From Porticoccaceae bacterium (GTDB lineage: Bacteria; Pseudomonadota; Gammaproteobacteria; Pseudomonadales; Porticoccaceae), in contig CACETF010000007.1 of assembly GCA_902562425.1 (NCBI GenBank), forward strand, positions 1-64,000: 64,000 nucleotides of DNA. The letters run 5' to 3'. Under the pieces are notes generated by a model, which made no database searches, had not been told where the DNA came from, and saw only the letters and a program-made list of their open reading frames with translations. The translations under genes and the position numbers were made by a program. Each line of letters starts with the position of its first letter. The stretch's first letter is position 1. Positions 20,905 through 30,816 of this stretch are shown one piece after another.

Positions 20905-22845
20905 ATGCATAACACGCAAGTCTACCCCGTTTCCCCCACACTAGAAAAAGAGGCGTTAATTGATGAGTTAACTTACCAAGAGATGTACATGCATTCCATT
21001 AAGCAACCCGAATCTTTTTGGGAGGAGCAAGCAAAGAAATTTATAGACTGGAGCGCGCCTTGGGTTACTGCATGTACTTCCGATTTTTTGCGGGGCAATG
21101 CTCGTTGGTTTGACGGTGGTAAGTTAAATGTTGCAACTAACTGTATCGACCGTCACTTGTCGGAGCGATGTGATCAAGCTGCATTGTTGTGGGAGGGAGA
21201 TGATCCGCAGAATGACGATGTTATAACTTACAGAGAACTTTATGAACACGTTTCACGTTTTGGTAATTTACTGAGAAAGCAGGGAGTTTCGAAGGGAGAT
21301 CGGGTCTGCATTTACCTTCCAATGATTCCTGAAGCGGTTTTTGCCATGCTGGCGTGTGCGAGAATTGGAGCGGTCCACTCTGTTGTCTTCGCGGGGTTCT
21401 CTCCAGAGTCCCTTAAGGACAGAATTTTAGATGCCGATTGTCGCGTGGTTATCACTGCTACGGAGGGAACTCGAGGCGGAAAAAAAATTCCATTAAAAGC
21501 AAATGTTGATCAGGCTTTAGAGTCTTGTTCTGCTGTTCATAGTTGCATAATTGTAAACAGATCAGGGGTACCAGTCCAATGGGTAAAGGGTCGCGACGTT
21601 AGTTATGAGGCGGCAATTCGAGAAGTTGATACCTATTGTGAGCCTGAGGAAATGGACGCTGAAGACCCATTATTTGTTCTCTATACCTCAGGATCAACTG
21701 GGAAACCAAAAGGAGTGGTGCATAGCACGGGAGGTTATCTTCTTATGTCGGCAATGACTCACAAGTACACCTTTGATTATAGGGATGGGGATGTGTATTG
21801 GTGTACAGCTGACATTGGTTGGATCACCGGGCATAGTTACATTGTTTATGGGCCTCTATGTAATGGAGGCACAACGCTTGTTTTTGAGGGCGTGCCAAGC
21901 TACCCTGATATGTCTCGGTTTTGGCAAGTGGTTGATAAATATAAGGTTAACCAATTTTATACCGCCCCAACGGCTATTAGAACTCTTATGGGAGCTGGTG
22001 ATTATTGGCTAGAGACGTCATCGCGAGCTTCTTTAAAAATTTTGGGCACTGTTGGAGAGCCAATTAACCCCGAAGTTTGGGAGTGGTACCACAAAAAAGT
22101 CGGTAATTCTCGGTGTCCTATCGTCGATACTTGGTGGCAGACTGAAACTGGTGCGCACATGTTAACCCCGCTTCCGGGAGCTACCACATTGAAGCCGGGA
22201 TCCGTCACAAAACCATTTTTTGGTATTGAACCACTTTTGTTAGACACTGATGGCAATGAAATTAAAGAAGAAGGATCGGGATTACTTGTGATCAAATCTT
22301 CTTGGCCATCGCAGATTCGGACTGTTTTTGGGGATCACCAGCGTTGTATTGATACTTACTATGGACCTTATCAGGGATACTATTTTACTGGAGATGGCGC
22401 CCGCCGTGATTCGGATGGTGATTACTGGATTACAGGACGAGTGGACGATGTGTTGAATGTTTCAGGTCACAGGATGGGGACGGCGGAGGTAGAAAGCGCT
22501 CTAATTTTACATGAAAAAATTGCTGAAGCAGCGGTGGTTGGTTGTCCTCACAGGATCAAAGGGGAGGGCATCTATTGTTTTGTGACGCCAATGTCTTCTG
22601 CGATAATGACAGACGAATTAAAGGGTGAACTTATAGCGTTGTGTGCAAGAGAAATTGGACCTATAGCAAAACCGGATATAATTCAGTGGGCGCCCGCGCT
22701 TCCGAAGACAAGATCTGGAAAGATCATGCGTAGAATTCTCCGCAAAATCGCCGCTGGTCAGATTTACGAACTCGGTGATACCTCTACTTTGGCAGAGCCT
22801 GCCGTGATTGACGAATTAATTAATGGTCGTATTGAATCTCGCTGA
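20905..22845 (+). CDS. acsA: Acetyl-CoA synthetase
   Basis: The AMP-forming ligase (646 residues) activates acetate to acetyl-CoA. It shows the P-loop [15 protein letters not shown], the WWQTETG motif, [26 protein letters not shown], and the C-terminal lysine in [11 protein letters not shown] that is normally regulated by acetylation. ATG 20905 is preferred over TTG 20899 because it sits 7 nt or so after GAGGAAGAAGGA. It is divergent from gap and transcribed alone. Acetate use fits a heterotroph with nearby acetoacetate activation (aacS). Confidence 0.97.
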   Translation: MHNTQVYPVSPTLEKEALIDELTYQEMYMHSIKQPESFWEEQAKKFIDWSAPWVTACTSDFLRGNARWFDGGKLNVATNCIDRHLSERCDQAALLWEGDDPQNDDVITYRELYEHVSRFGNLLRKQGVSKGDRVCIYLPMIPEAVFAMLACARIGAVHSVVFAGFSPESLKDRILDADCRVVITATEGTRGGKKIPLKANVDQALESCSAVHSCIIVNRSGVPVQWVKGRDVSYEAAIREVDTYCEPEEMDAEDPLFVLYTSGSTGKPKGVVHSTGGYLLMSAMTHKYTFDYRDGDVYWCTADIGWITGHSYIVYGPLCNGGTTLVFEGVPSYPDMSRFWQVVDKYKVNQFYTAPTAIRTLMGAGDYWLETSSRASLKILGTVGEPINPEVWEWYHKKVGNSRCPIVDTWWQTETGAHMLTPLPGATTLKPGSVTKPFFGIEPLLLDTDGNEIKEEGSGLLVIKSSWPSQIRTVFGDHQRCIDTYYGPYQGYYFTGDGARRDSDGDYWITGRVDDVLNVSGHRMGTAEVESALILHEKIAEAAVVGCPHRIKGEGIYCFVTPMSSAIMTDELKGELIALCAREIGPIAKPDIIQWAPALPKTRSGKIMRRILRKIAAGQIYELGDTSTLAEPAVIDELINGRIESR

Positions 22846-23044
22846 TTGCTGGCAAAGCAACAGACCGCTGAGGCTGGAAAAAGTAATATCTCAAATTGAT
22901 TTTTATGGTTAGAGGGCATAACGGTGCTCCGGTTTACTTGCACCAGCATGAGGCATTTGTGTTATAGTTTTGGTGAGAAGATTTTTATAAAAACCAATAA
23001 GAAAGGCCTTTCGTAAACAAAGTGAACGCAAGGGTGGGGGAAAT

Positions 23045-23401
23045 ATGGAAAATAGCATTAGAAAGCAGCTAGCTCGCTTGATGCGGGAAAGACGTTTGTC
23101 TCAAAGTGCACTATCTAGGGGCGCTGGAGTTCCCCAGCCAACCATCAATAGGATTCTAAGCCAAACAACATTAGACTTGCGTCGCGATTCTGTTGTGAGG
23201 ATCGCAAAATTTCTTAATGTTACTCCAGAATACCTCTACAATCCTGGGTCCGATGTGTCGGCAAAGACAGAGGCATTCAATTCTGTGGAACCTGCGGCAA
23301 TTGATCAGGTGGATGACATATGTCGACAGGTTATGACCCTGACGTCACTGCAAAGATCTGAGGTGCTTCATAGATTGTTAGAACTGGTGGTCGTCAAATA
23401 A
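23045..23401 (+). CDS. Xre-family transcriptional regulator
   Basis: The product (118 residues) has an N-terminal Cro/CI-type helix-turn-helix (residues about 5-60). Its pattern LSQSALSRGAGVPQPTINRIL and the following LRRDSVVRIAKFLNVTPEYLY are standard for the family. The C-terminal half (about 65-118) is a short helical region without recognised peptidase or ligand domain. A GGTGGGGG element precedes the ATG. It stands between acsA and the thiamine operon with its own upstream gap. Targets cannot be read from sequence. A phage-type repressor is possible, but no phage genes flank it. Confidence 0.85.
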   Translation: MENSIRKQLARLMRERRLSQSALSRGAGVPQPTINRILSQTTLDLRRDSVVRIAKFLNVTPEYLYNPGSDVSAKTEAFNSVEPAAIDQVDDICRQVMTLTSLQRSEVLHRLLELVVVK

Positions 23402-23560
23402 CACATAGCTGGAAACCAGTGTGTTTAAACTGGGTTTTCGCGTTTTCCGAGCAAGTTTAAAGCCACAGGAAATAGCCGAGGCGGCAGGTGTTGTTTTGGT
23501 CTCTTACGAAATTTTGTCCGATAGCAACTCCGGTTGGTTCTCTCAAGAGCTCCTCAGTTG

Positions 23561-23590
23561 TTGATTTCAGCAAGTGCAGAATGGTATCAT
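23561..23590 (+). promoter_or_regulatory. Promoter of the thiamine salvage operon
   Basis: A -35 TTGATT (23561-23566) and a -10 TATCAT (23585-23590) with 18-bp spacing place the transcript start at about 23597, right at the 5-prime edge of the TPP riboswitch. The good fit with the riboswitch boundary supports it. Confidence 0.55.
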
Positions 23591-23594
23591 CAAA

Positions 23595-23672
23595 ACTCCT
23601 AAGGGGCGGCTGGTGAAGCCTGAGATGTACCCTTCGAACCTGACCCGGGTAATGCCGGCGTAGGAATAGGAT
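23595..23672 (+). promoter_or_regulatory. TPP riboswitch (THI element)
   Basis: The conserved TPP aptamer blocks appear in order: CCTGAGATGTACCC (around 23619-23632), GAACCTGA (23636-23643) and GGGTAATGCCGGCGTAGGAA (around 23647-23666), with a 5-prime AAGGGGCGGC arm. These are the residues that bind the pyrimidine and pyrophosphate of thiamine diphosphate. It precedes a TonB receptor gene and thiamine salvage genes, which is independent support. Downstream, ACCTCG (23684-23689) can pair with CGAGGT (23723-23728), covering the GAGG ribosome binding site, so control is probably at translation initiation. Confidence 0.95.
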
Positions 23673-23732
23673 ATATTCTATTAACCTCGTTCGTATGTCT
23701 GGGTTCAAGCAGTTTATTCGACCGAGGTCTCT

Positions 23733-25847
23733 ATGAAAAGTTCCACAGTTTTCGAATCCTTTATAGTTTTTGTTCCAATACTAAAATATTTTATTGTGGT
23801 GTTCATGGGTATATTTGTACCTTCACTTTCTCTTGCGGCTGAGTTGGAGGAGGTGATCGTGACTTCGGATTTTCGAGATTCGGCGCTGTTAGAATTATCT
23901 AACAGTGTGACTGTCTTGTCGAGTAAAGACATTGCTCGTCGACAGGCGAAGCACCTAGACCAGATTCTAAATCTGGCTCCGAATGTGAACTTTGCAAGTG
24001 GAGCATCGAGGGGACGTTTTGTGCAAATCAGGGGAATTGGAGAGCGCAGTCAATTTATTGAGCCTATAAACCCTTCAGTAGGTATAGCAATAGATGGTAT
24101 TGACTTTACTGGGATCGCCGGTGCTGCTACAACGATGGATATTGAGCAGGTTGAAATATTACGAGGACCCCAGGGCACGCTTTTTGGCGCAAATGCCCTG
24201 GCTGGATTAATCAACCTTAAATCTTATCAGCCAAGTGAGGATATGGAGGGAACTCTTACTTTGACTTCTGGTACGTATGATTCTAATACATTTTTCACAG
24301 CATTGGGTGGACCTATTAGCCAAAAAGTTGGGTCCAGAGTGGCGGTTCAGAGTCACAAAAGTGATGGTTACATAATTAACGATTATCTCCGGCGTGATGA
24401 TACGGACGGTATCGATGAGTTGAGTTTTCGATCTACTACTGAATGGGCTATCAGCAATGATTTAAAAACGAAATTAACGATTTTTCATGTAGACGTAGAT
24501 AATGGCTATGATGGATTTTCCTTGGATAATACCCGCACAACCCTCTCGGATAATCCAGGACATGATCGGCAAAAATCAACCGCGTTGGGTGTTGAAACCA
24601 CTTGGGATCTAAATAAAGATTTAAAGTTTATTGGTTTGGCGAGTCGCGTTCAAAGTGATCTTGAATATGGTTACGATGAGGACTGGGCTTACCCATCTAT
24701 ATGCGTGGGGCTAGCGTGTGATGGTTGGGAGTATAATTCACAGGATAACTACCTCAGAGATCGAGAAAATAGCACAATTGATTTTCGGTTTATCTCGAAT
24801 CGGCCTGCCTTGGTAATGGATCTACCAGTGGCTTGGGTATTTGGAGTCTACTCTCGGCGGCAGAGTGAAACTTTGATAAGAGAGTACACTTACAACAGTA
24901 GCGATTTTTCGAGTACTTTCGATACCAGAAACAGTGCAGTGTATGGACAATTATCCTTAGATGTCTCTTCCAGGCTGAACTTGCTGACTGGTATCCGATT
25001 CGAAAATCGGGACGCAACTTATGTTGATACTGACGCAGTCATGCATAATGTCGATGAGGACTTATGGGGTGGTAGAATATCGCTACAGTTCAAAATGGAT
25101 GAGGGTAGAGTGGTATATGGCTTGATATCTCGCGGCTATAAAGCGGGCGGTGTCAACAGTGACCCCGATCTGGCGCCTGAGGATCGCGAATTTGATACTG
25201 AGTTTATGTGGAACTTGGAAACAGGATTTAAAGCGTCATGGATGCAGGATAAATTCAGCACACAAATTGCGCTGTTTTATCAAGAGCGCAGAGACATACA
25301 AATTAAACAATCACTAGTCCAACCCCGTATTGATAGCAATGCAAGTGATTTTATAGATTATCTCGGTAATTCGGCTAAAGGTAGCAATTACGGCTTCGAG
25401 CTAGAATTTGTTTGGAATGCCTCCGATCTGGTCACACTTTCAGGATCTTTAGGCCGATTGCAAACAGAGTATAATACACCCTCATCTGATTATTTGAATA
25501 GTCGAGAACAGGCCCATGCTCCAAGCTATCAGTTCGATGTTGGTGTCGGCGTCAGAATAGCTGATAACTGCGTGTGGACGCTAAATCTAGAGGGCAAAGA
25601 TGACTTTTACCTCTCTTCAAGCCACAACACTCAATCTGAGGCATACCAGTTGGTCAACACGAACTTGACTTATGATGACGGTACTTGGATGGCAGCACTT
25701 TGGGCACGTAACATTTTCGATGAAGAGATAATTATCAGGGGATTCCGTTTCGGAAATGATCCGCGAAAGTATTACGTAACTGAGTCTTACTTTCAATACG
25801 GAGAACCGAGAGTGCTAGGCTTAAGTGGAGGGTATAGATTTTTTTAA
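23733..25847 (+). CDS. TonB-dependent outer membrane receptor, probably for thiamine
   Basis: This 704-residue outer membrane receptor has an N-terminal signal region ending near LSLAAELEE, a TonB box-like EEVIVTS, a plug domain with VRGIGERSQ-type RG motif and QVEILRGPQGTLFGANALAG, and a C-terminal beta barrel ending in aromatic YRFF. It should import a scarce ligand using TonB energy. Thiamine or a derivative is inferred because a TPP riboswitch directly controls it and the next three genes are thiamine related (compare the omr1-pnuT loci described in Shewanella-type genomes). Start ATG 23733 follows GAGG. Confidence 0.9.
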   Translation: MKSSTVFESFIVFVPILKYFIVVFMGIFVPSLSLAAELEEVIVTSDFRDSALLELSNSVTVLSSKDIARRQAKHLDQILNLAPNVNFASGASRGRFVQIRGIGERSQFIEPINPSVGIAIDGIDFTGIAGAATTMDIEQVEILRGPQGTLFGANALAGLINLKSYQPSEDMEGTLTLTSGTYDSNTFFTALGGPISQKVGSRVAVQSHKSDGYIINDYLRRDDTDGIDELSFRSTTEWAISNDLKTKLTIFHVDVDNGYDGFSLDNTRTTLSDNPGHDRQKSTALGVETTWDLNKDLKFIGLASRVQSDLEYGYDEDWAYPSICVGLACDGWEYNSQDNYLRDRENSTIDFRFISNRPALVMDLPVAWVFGVYSRRQSETLIREYTYNSSDFSSTFDTRNSAVYGQLSLDVSSRLNLLTGIRFENRDATYVDTDAVMHNVDEDLWGGRISLQFKMDEGRVVYGLISRGYKAGGVNSDPDLAPEDREFDTEFMWNLETGFKASWMQDKFSTQIALFYQERRDIQIKQSLVQPRIDSNASDFIDYLGNSAKGSNYGFELEFVWNASDLVTLSGSLGRLQTEYNTPSSDYLNSREQAHAPSYQFDVGVGVRIADNCVWTLNLEGKDDFYLSSSHNTQSEAYQLVNTNLTYDDGTWMAALWARNIFDEEIIIRGFRFGNDPRKYYVTESYFQYGEPRVLGLSGGYRFF

Positions 25848-25886
25848 TTTTCTGTGAACTTATTTTAATCAACAGAGGTGTCTAGA

Positions 25887-26135
25887 GTGCAGGTCACAAT
25901 TGATATCAGTATGTACCCGAACCAAGAGGAATTTATCCCTCCGATAAAGGGTTTTATCGAGCGCATTAATCGCTTCGATAATCTTCAGATTACCACTTTT
26001 CCGACTAGCACAGTTGTACAGGGTGACTACGTAATCGCGATGGACGCTGTGCAAAAGACGATTGCTGAATGCTATCGCTGTTATCACATGGCAGTTTATG
26101 TTGTCAAAATAATTCCTGGCTATGAGGCCTTATGA
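25887..26135 (+). CDS. YkoF/MTH1187-like thiamine-binding protein
   Basis: The short protein (82-85 residues) begins VQVTIDISMYPN, contains IKGFIERINRFDNLQITTFPTSTVVQGDY and ends in YHMAVYVVKIIPGYEAL. This pattern resembles the single-domain MTH1187/YkoF family, which binds thiamine and similar ligands through a ferredoxin-like fold. Bacillus YkoF has two such domains. GTG 25887 has AGAGGTG upstream. GTG 25878 is an alternative. It lies 30-40 nt after the receptor and abuts pnuT. A cytoplasmic role in handling thiamine during uptake is inferred. No signal peptide is present. Confidence 0.75.
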   Translation: MQVTIDISMYPNQEEFIPPIKGFIERINRFDNLQITTFPTSTVVQGDYVIAMDAVQKTIAECYRCYHMAVYVVKIIPGYEAL

Positions 26136-26762
26136 GTGATGCTTTCTTGGCTTAGTTTGGAAACATTAGCAGTGTTATGTGCGATTGCTTATTTGTTTTT
26201 AGCGATTCGCGAAAACATCTACTGTTGGTACTTTGCGCTCGTAAGCACTGTGTTATATGCGTGGATCTTCCGAGGTGTTAACTTGTATATGGAATCTGCT
26301 CTAAATATCTACTATGTGATGATGGCCCTCTATGGATGGTTTTGTTGGAAGACGCCTAAGACGAAAACTAAGCGGTTGAAAATTAAAAGTTGGGAATTGA
26401 GTCGACATATTAAGGTTGTAAGTATGATATGTCTTATGTCTATTATATCCGGTGTTATGCTGGACTTGAACACAAGCGCTCGCCTACCCTATCTCGACTC
26501 GCTGACTACATGGGGAAGCGTAATTACGACTTTCATGGTTGCTAGGAAGGTCCTTGAGAATTGGCTGTACTGGATCGTTTTAAATAGTTTGTCTATATTC
26601 TTGCTCATTGACCGCGAGTTGTATCAGACAGCTACTCTTTTCATGATATACATTGTGATGTCTGTTGCGGGCTATATACATTGGAGAGCAATTTATCAAC
26701 GGGAGAATAAACAATATCCTTCAGCTGACGTTGAATCGGTGGCAAACTTGGAATCGCAGTAA
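26136..26762 (+). CDS. pnuT: PnuT-like thiamine permease (PnuC family)
   Basis: The product (about 208 residues) has seven or so hydrophobic segments and PnuC-family features. These include a first half with ENIYCWYFALVSTVLYAWIF, an ALNIYYVMMALYGWFCW segment, and a second half with TWGSVITTFMVARKVLENWLYWIV. PnuC-type carriers move nicotinamide riboside by facilitated diffusion, and the PnuT branch moves thiamine. The branch assignment rests on the TPP riboswitch operon. The start is GTG 26136 or ATG 26139, directly after the preceding stop codon. Confidence 0.88.
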   Translation: MMLSWLSLETLAVLCAIAYLFLAIRENIYCWYFALVSTVLYAWIFRGVNLYMESALNIYYVMMALYGWFCWKTPKTKTKRLKIKSWELSRHIKVVSMICLMSIISGVMLDLNTSARLPYLDSLTTWGSVITTFMVARKVLENWLYWIVLNSLSIFLLIDRELYQTATLFMIYIVMSVAGYIHWRAIYQRENKQYPSADVESVANLESQ

Positions 26763-27501
26763 TCGATGTCATCTAAAGTCTAGGCCTGAAGTTCACTATA
26801 AGTTTTCCAATGGACTTACCAATCATAGTTTCTTGGTCGGAGCCGCAGATCAGAGAGCTGTTGTCAGAGTAAATTGTGCCTATGCCAATCTGCTGGGTAT
26901 CGATAGAGCACGAGAAATAGACGTTTTGACTGTATTGGCTGACTCAAACTTGGTACCTAAAGTTTTGTTTGTCAGTGAGGAAGTGATGGTGAGCGAGTAT
27001 ATTAATGGGTCAAAATTAACAAAAAAAATGTTAGAGAACCCATATTTAATGTTACAAATAAAGAAAAAATTAAAAGAAATATCGTCTTATAATAAGGGAA
27101 ATCAGCCGCGCTTCAGTTATCTCAGTCATTGTGAAAATTATGTCACACAGCTAACCAGCAAGCACTTACAATTCGTTAACGTTGATCAACTTCTCTCCGC
27201 TGCCGAACATATAGATTCTGAGGATTGGACACCAAGTCTTTGCCATCATGATCTTGTTCCGGAAAATGTGTTAGTGAGCGATGATGGTTTGTATTTTTTA
27301 GATTGGGAATATGTAGCGCTGGGGCATCCTGCATATGATTGGGTTTCCGTTTTTGGGGGGAAATTTCCGCTGGATGAGACCGATTGCGGACCTGTGTCTC
27401 CAGAAATATGGATGCTTCTGAGCGACTTCCAAAGTGAATTAGACAAACTATGGAGAATTCTTAATAGGAAACTCATCGATACCTTTGAGTCTGAAAAATA
27501 A
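26731..27501 (+). CDS. Thiamine kinase-like phosphotransferase
   Basis: The protein belongs to the APH/choline kinase fold. The nucleotide loop region is FSNGLTNHSFLVGAADQRAVVRVN. The catalytic loop is SLCHHDLVPENVLV (HxDxxxxN), and the metal-binding DWEYVALGHPAYDW follows. In this operon it most plausibly phosphorylates imported thiamine, trapping it (ThiK role). The frame is open from ATG 26665 inside pnuT. No ATG lies near the pnuT stop, so I list TTG 26731, overlapping pnuT by 32 nt, as a compromise. Length from there is about 256 residues. The start is uncertain. Confidence 0.8.
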   Translation: MNRWQTWNRSNRCHLKSRPEVHYKFSNGLTNHSFLVGAADQRAVVRVNCAYANLLGIDRAREIDVLTVLADSNLVPKVLFVSEEVMVSEYINGSKLTKKMLENPYLMLQIKKKLKEISSYNKGNQPRFSYLSHCENYVTQLTSKHLQFVNVDQLLSAAEHIDSEDWTPSLCHHDLVPENVLVSDDGLYFLDWEYVALGHPAYDWVSVFGGKFPLDETDCGPVSPEIWMLLSDFQSELDKLWRILNRKLIDTFESEK

Positions 27502-27894
27502 AAAAGCGCAGAAAAATCCACACTCTTTAAGCATGATACCTCACTATCTGGACAGGTATCGAAGAGTTGTTAACTAATTTTCACGATGACCACTTGGAGT
27601 TTAGGGTCTATTGTTGTGAGCAATATCATGCTGCTGTTTATGAATAGAGTAGTAACTTTCAATATTATTTCAGGAGCCCGACTTTTGATAACAAATTTAA
27701 GGATCATATCCTGAAAAAATCTGACATTAATGGTCGGTTTTTGGGGGTAATATCCGCAGTGTAATGGTTATTTTGGTCTTGTATTAGGTGATAAATAGTT
27801 TACTCAGAAGTATACATGGTTGGGTGTGAACTCATTCTCTTCAACTCTTTGCGGTGACGGAAAGAAATAACTTTAGTTATCAACTAACCATAGC
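27502..27894. other. Gene-free gap between two convergent genes
   Basis: No supported gene. An inverted repeat gatacct (27535-27541) / aggtatc (27554-27560) lies just after the thiamine operon and may help termination, although no T run follows. A second small palindrome, AGGAT-cat-ATCCT, lies near 27701. Otherwise nothing recognisable. Confidence 0.4.
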
Positions 27895-28380
27895 TTAATC
27901 TTTAAAATTTTTAAATTGAAATGGTTGCTCAAGTTCAGCTTCTCTTATAATGGACATAATTTTCTGCAAATCATCCCTTTTTTTACCAGACACCCGTACC
28001 TGATCATTCTGAGTCTGACATTGAACTTTTAATTTTGAGTCTTTTACGAGTTTTACAATTTTTTTACAGACCTCTTTTGGAATGCCCTGTTTAAAGGTGA
28101 TGGGTATTGAAAATGTTTTTCCTCTATGGAGAGCTTTTTCATTGAATAACATCGCACGTGGATCAATCTTACGTTTCATCAACTGGGCACGAAAAATATC
28201 AAGTAGTTGTTGGCATTGGAACTCAGCTTCGGCCCTAACAGTGACGTGTTCTTTAGTATAATCGAATGCTGCGTCCACTCCACGAAAATCAAAGCGAGAA
28301 GATATTTCTCGATTTGAATTATTTGTTGCATTTAAAATTTCAGAGGCATTGACCTCCGATACGATGTCCATACTAGGCAT
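27895..28380 (-). CDS. yajQ: YajQ family nucleotide-binding protein
   Basis: The 161-residue product starts [20 protein letters not shown] and contains [44 protein letters not shown] and ends near [13 protein letters not shown], all typical of YajQ (two ferredoxin-like domains). Homologues bind nucleotides, and in Xanthomonas one is a cyclic di-GMP effector acting with a regulator. It stands alone on the minus strand, divergent from aacS. No regulatory partner is next to it. Confidence 0.94.
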   Translation of the reverse strand: MPSMDIVSEVNASEILNATNNSNREISSRFDFRGVDAAFDYTKEHVTVRAEAEFQCQQLLDIFRAQLMKRKIDPRAMLFNEKALHRGKTFSIPITFKQGIPKEVCKKIVKLVKDSKLKVQCQTQNDQVRVSGKKRDDLQKIMSIIREAELEQPFQFKNFKD

Positions 28381-28576
28381 AGCGAATGAAGCCCTTTTTA
28401 ACGATTTCTTGTGAAGCGTAAGCCGATGGCTAAATGTTACTTTACCCTAATGATCATGGAAACTTCCAGCATTCAATTTTAAATAGAAAACTCACAAAAG
28501 GATTTTATAGTTAAACCCGTTGATAGGTACCCCAGCGAAGTTTACACTTTTATTTTAACTTATATTGGATCAGACA

Positions 28577-30541
28577 ATGTCAGAAGAATCGGATAAATTG
28601 CTCTGGAAACCGACGCAAGAGCAGATTATGAGCTCTAATCTCCAGCAATTTATGAATTCGATTTCGAAGATCTACTCGGTAAGCTTTTCTGACTATCATG
28701 AATTTCAAAAATGGTCCGTTGACAACCCAGAAAATTTTTGGTCTGCGGTTTGGACTTATACTGGAATAAAATCATCGGTATATTTTAATCAAGTCTTAGT
28801 TAGCAGGGATGAATTTCCCGGAGCGCAGTGGTTTTCTGGCGCCAGGCTCAATTATGCAGAGAATTTATTGCGGACTTCTAGTGATAAAATTGCAGTAATT
28901 GGACGTTTAGAGGATGGAACACGTCACACACTCACCTATCAGCAGTTGTACCTGCGGGTGGAGCAGTGTGCTGCGGCGATGAGGGGTATAGGAGTGACGA
29001 GTGGAGATCGGATTGTTGGTTTCCTGCCGAATGTTAGTGAGTCAATTATCTCGATGCTCGCGGCAAGCAGCATCGGAGCTATTTGGTCATCGTGCTCGCC
29101 AGACTTTGGCATCAACGGGGTTATAGATAGGTTTGGACAAATTCAGCCAAAGCTTTTAATCGCTTGTGATGGGTACCTTTACAACGGTAAAACCATCGAC
29201 TCATCCCGGATTGTTGAGGCGCTCTGCAAACAAATAAAGAGCATCCAATGCCTCGTGATAGTGCCAGTGATAGATAAATTTAAAACTACGACGTCTGAAA
29301 GAGGGGGAATCCTTTTTGAGAACTTTTTGATAAAGGAGAATACGCCCAAACTTGTTTTCGAGCAACTTCCCTTTGATCACCCTTTGTTTATTATGTACTC
29401 CTCTGGAACAACTGGAGCACCAAAATGTATAGTACACGGTGCCGGGGGCACTCTTATTCAACACCTAAAAGAACATCGTCTGCATGTAAATTTAAGCTCA
29501 CATGATAGGATGTTTTTCTTTACGACATGCGGTTGGATGATGTGGAATTGGCTAGTGAGTGCCCTCGCCTCTGAAGCGACGTTGGTTTTATTCGATGGTT
29601 CTCCATTTTATCCGATGCCAAAGTCATTATTCGATTTAGCTGAAGAAGAAGAAGTCACGGTTTTTGGTACAAGCGCAAAATACCTTGCTTCGCTGGAAAA
29701 ACAGGGTGTAAAACCTTGCGAAACTAATGATCTGTCTGAGTTAAGATGCATTCTTTCTACTGGTTCACCACTGTCTAGCAGAAGCTTCAGATATGTCTAC
29801 CGTGATGTGAAATCTGAAATCTCTTTAGCATCGATTTCTGGAGGCACTGACATAATATCTTGCTTTGTTCTGGGTAACCCATGTCTGCCTGTCTGGGAGG
29901 GTGAGATTCAGTGCATTGGATTAGGTATGGCTGTGGAAGTTTGGGATGAATATGGAAATTCGGTGAGGCAGAAAAAAGGTGAGCTAGTGTGTAAAAAACC
30001 TTTTCCAAGTGCCCCCATTTATTTTTGGAATGACAAACATAATGAGAAGTATCTGGCGACCTACTTTGGTGTGTTCCCCGGGGTTTGGGTACAAGGAGAT
30101 AATGCAGAGATTAGTTCTCATTCGGGGATTGTGATTCATGGCAGGACTGACTCTATACTAAACCCAGCCGGAGTCAGGATTGGTACCGCGGAAATATACC
30201 GACAATTAGAAACGTTCAATGAATTAGTAGATTATGTGTGTGTTGACCAGGTTTGGGAGGATGATGTGCGCGTAATTTTGTTTGTAGTATTAGAAAATGG
30301 AGTTGAGATGACAGATGATTTACGCTCCTCGATTAGCTCGACGATTCGTGAGGAGACTACTCCTAGGCATGTACCTAAAAAGATTATTGCGGTAGCTGAT
30401 ATCCCAAGGACAATGAATGGTAAAATAGCTGAGCTTGCGGTTCGTAAGTTGCTGCATAATGAGCCAGTGATAAATGTTGATGCTCTTGCTAACCCAGAAT
30501 CCCTCGATTTATTTCGTAATCTAACTGAGCTCACTAAGTAG
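28577..30541 (+). CDS. aacS: Acetoacetyl-CoA synthetase
   Basis: This AMP-forming ligase (654 residues from ATG 28577) resembles acetoacetate-CoA ligases more than AcsA. It has the acetoacetyl-CoA synthetase N terminus LWKPTQEQI followed by FWSAVWTYTGIKSS. Its P-loop is MYSSGTTGAPKCIVHGAGG, and SISGGTDIISCF, VWVQGDNAEI and MNGKIAELAVRKLL follow. It activates acetoacetate for use as a carbon source or in lipid/PHB-type metabolism. TTG 28565 is an alternative start 12 nt upstream. No ketone-body or PHB genes flank it. Confidence 0.92.
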   Translation: MSEESDKLLWKPTQEQIMSSNLQQFMNSISKIYSVSFSDYHEFQKWSVDNPENFWSAVWTYTGIKSSVYFNQVLVSRDEFPGAQWFSGARLNYAENLLRTSSDKIAVIGRLEDGTRHTLTYQQLYLRVEQCAAAMRGIGVTSGDRIVGFLPNVSESIISMLAASSIGAIWSSCSPDFGINGVIDRFGQIQPKLLIACDGYLYNGKTIDSSRIVEALCKQIKSIQCLVIVPVIDKFKTTTSERGGILFENFLIKENTPKLVFEQLPFDHPLFIMYSSGTTGAPKCIVHGAGGTLIQHLKEHRLHVNLSSHDRMFFFTTCGWMMWNWLVSALASEATLVLFDGSPFYPMPKSLFDLAEEEEVTVFGTSAKYLASLEKQGVKPCETNDLSELRCILSTGSPLSSRSFRYVYRDVKSEISLASISGGTDIISCFVLGNPCLPVWEGEIQCIGLGMAVEVWDEYGNSVRQKKGELVCKKPFPSAPIYFWNDKHNEKYLATYFGVFPGVWVQGDNAEISSHSGIVIHGRTDSILNPAGVRIGTAEIYRQLETFNELVDYVCVDQVWEDDVRVILFVVLENGVEMTDDLRSSISSTIREETTPRHVPKKIIAVADIPRTMNGKIAELAVRKLLHNEPVINVDALANPESLDLFRNLTELTK

Positions 30542-30816
30542 GTAGAAAGCAGTTAAGTCGCTTGGGTTTCACACAAAATGTTTATCTAATGTTAACCAAG
30601 TAAAGACCAATGCGATTTAACGATGGAAAGGTCTGTGATAGAAACATCAAGTTTTATGGAATCACTTTGGGAATTTTTAATTAAAATTTTCGCTGTTTGG
30701 TTTGAGAATAATTCACGGTTCCCTGAATTGCAATTAAAAAATTTAAGCCAACTTTGGTAAAATTTTTTAAGGATAATGTTATATTTCATTATTCTTTAAT
30801 CGTTATGAGTTGATGT

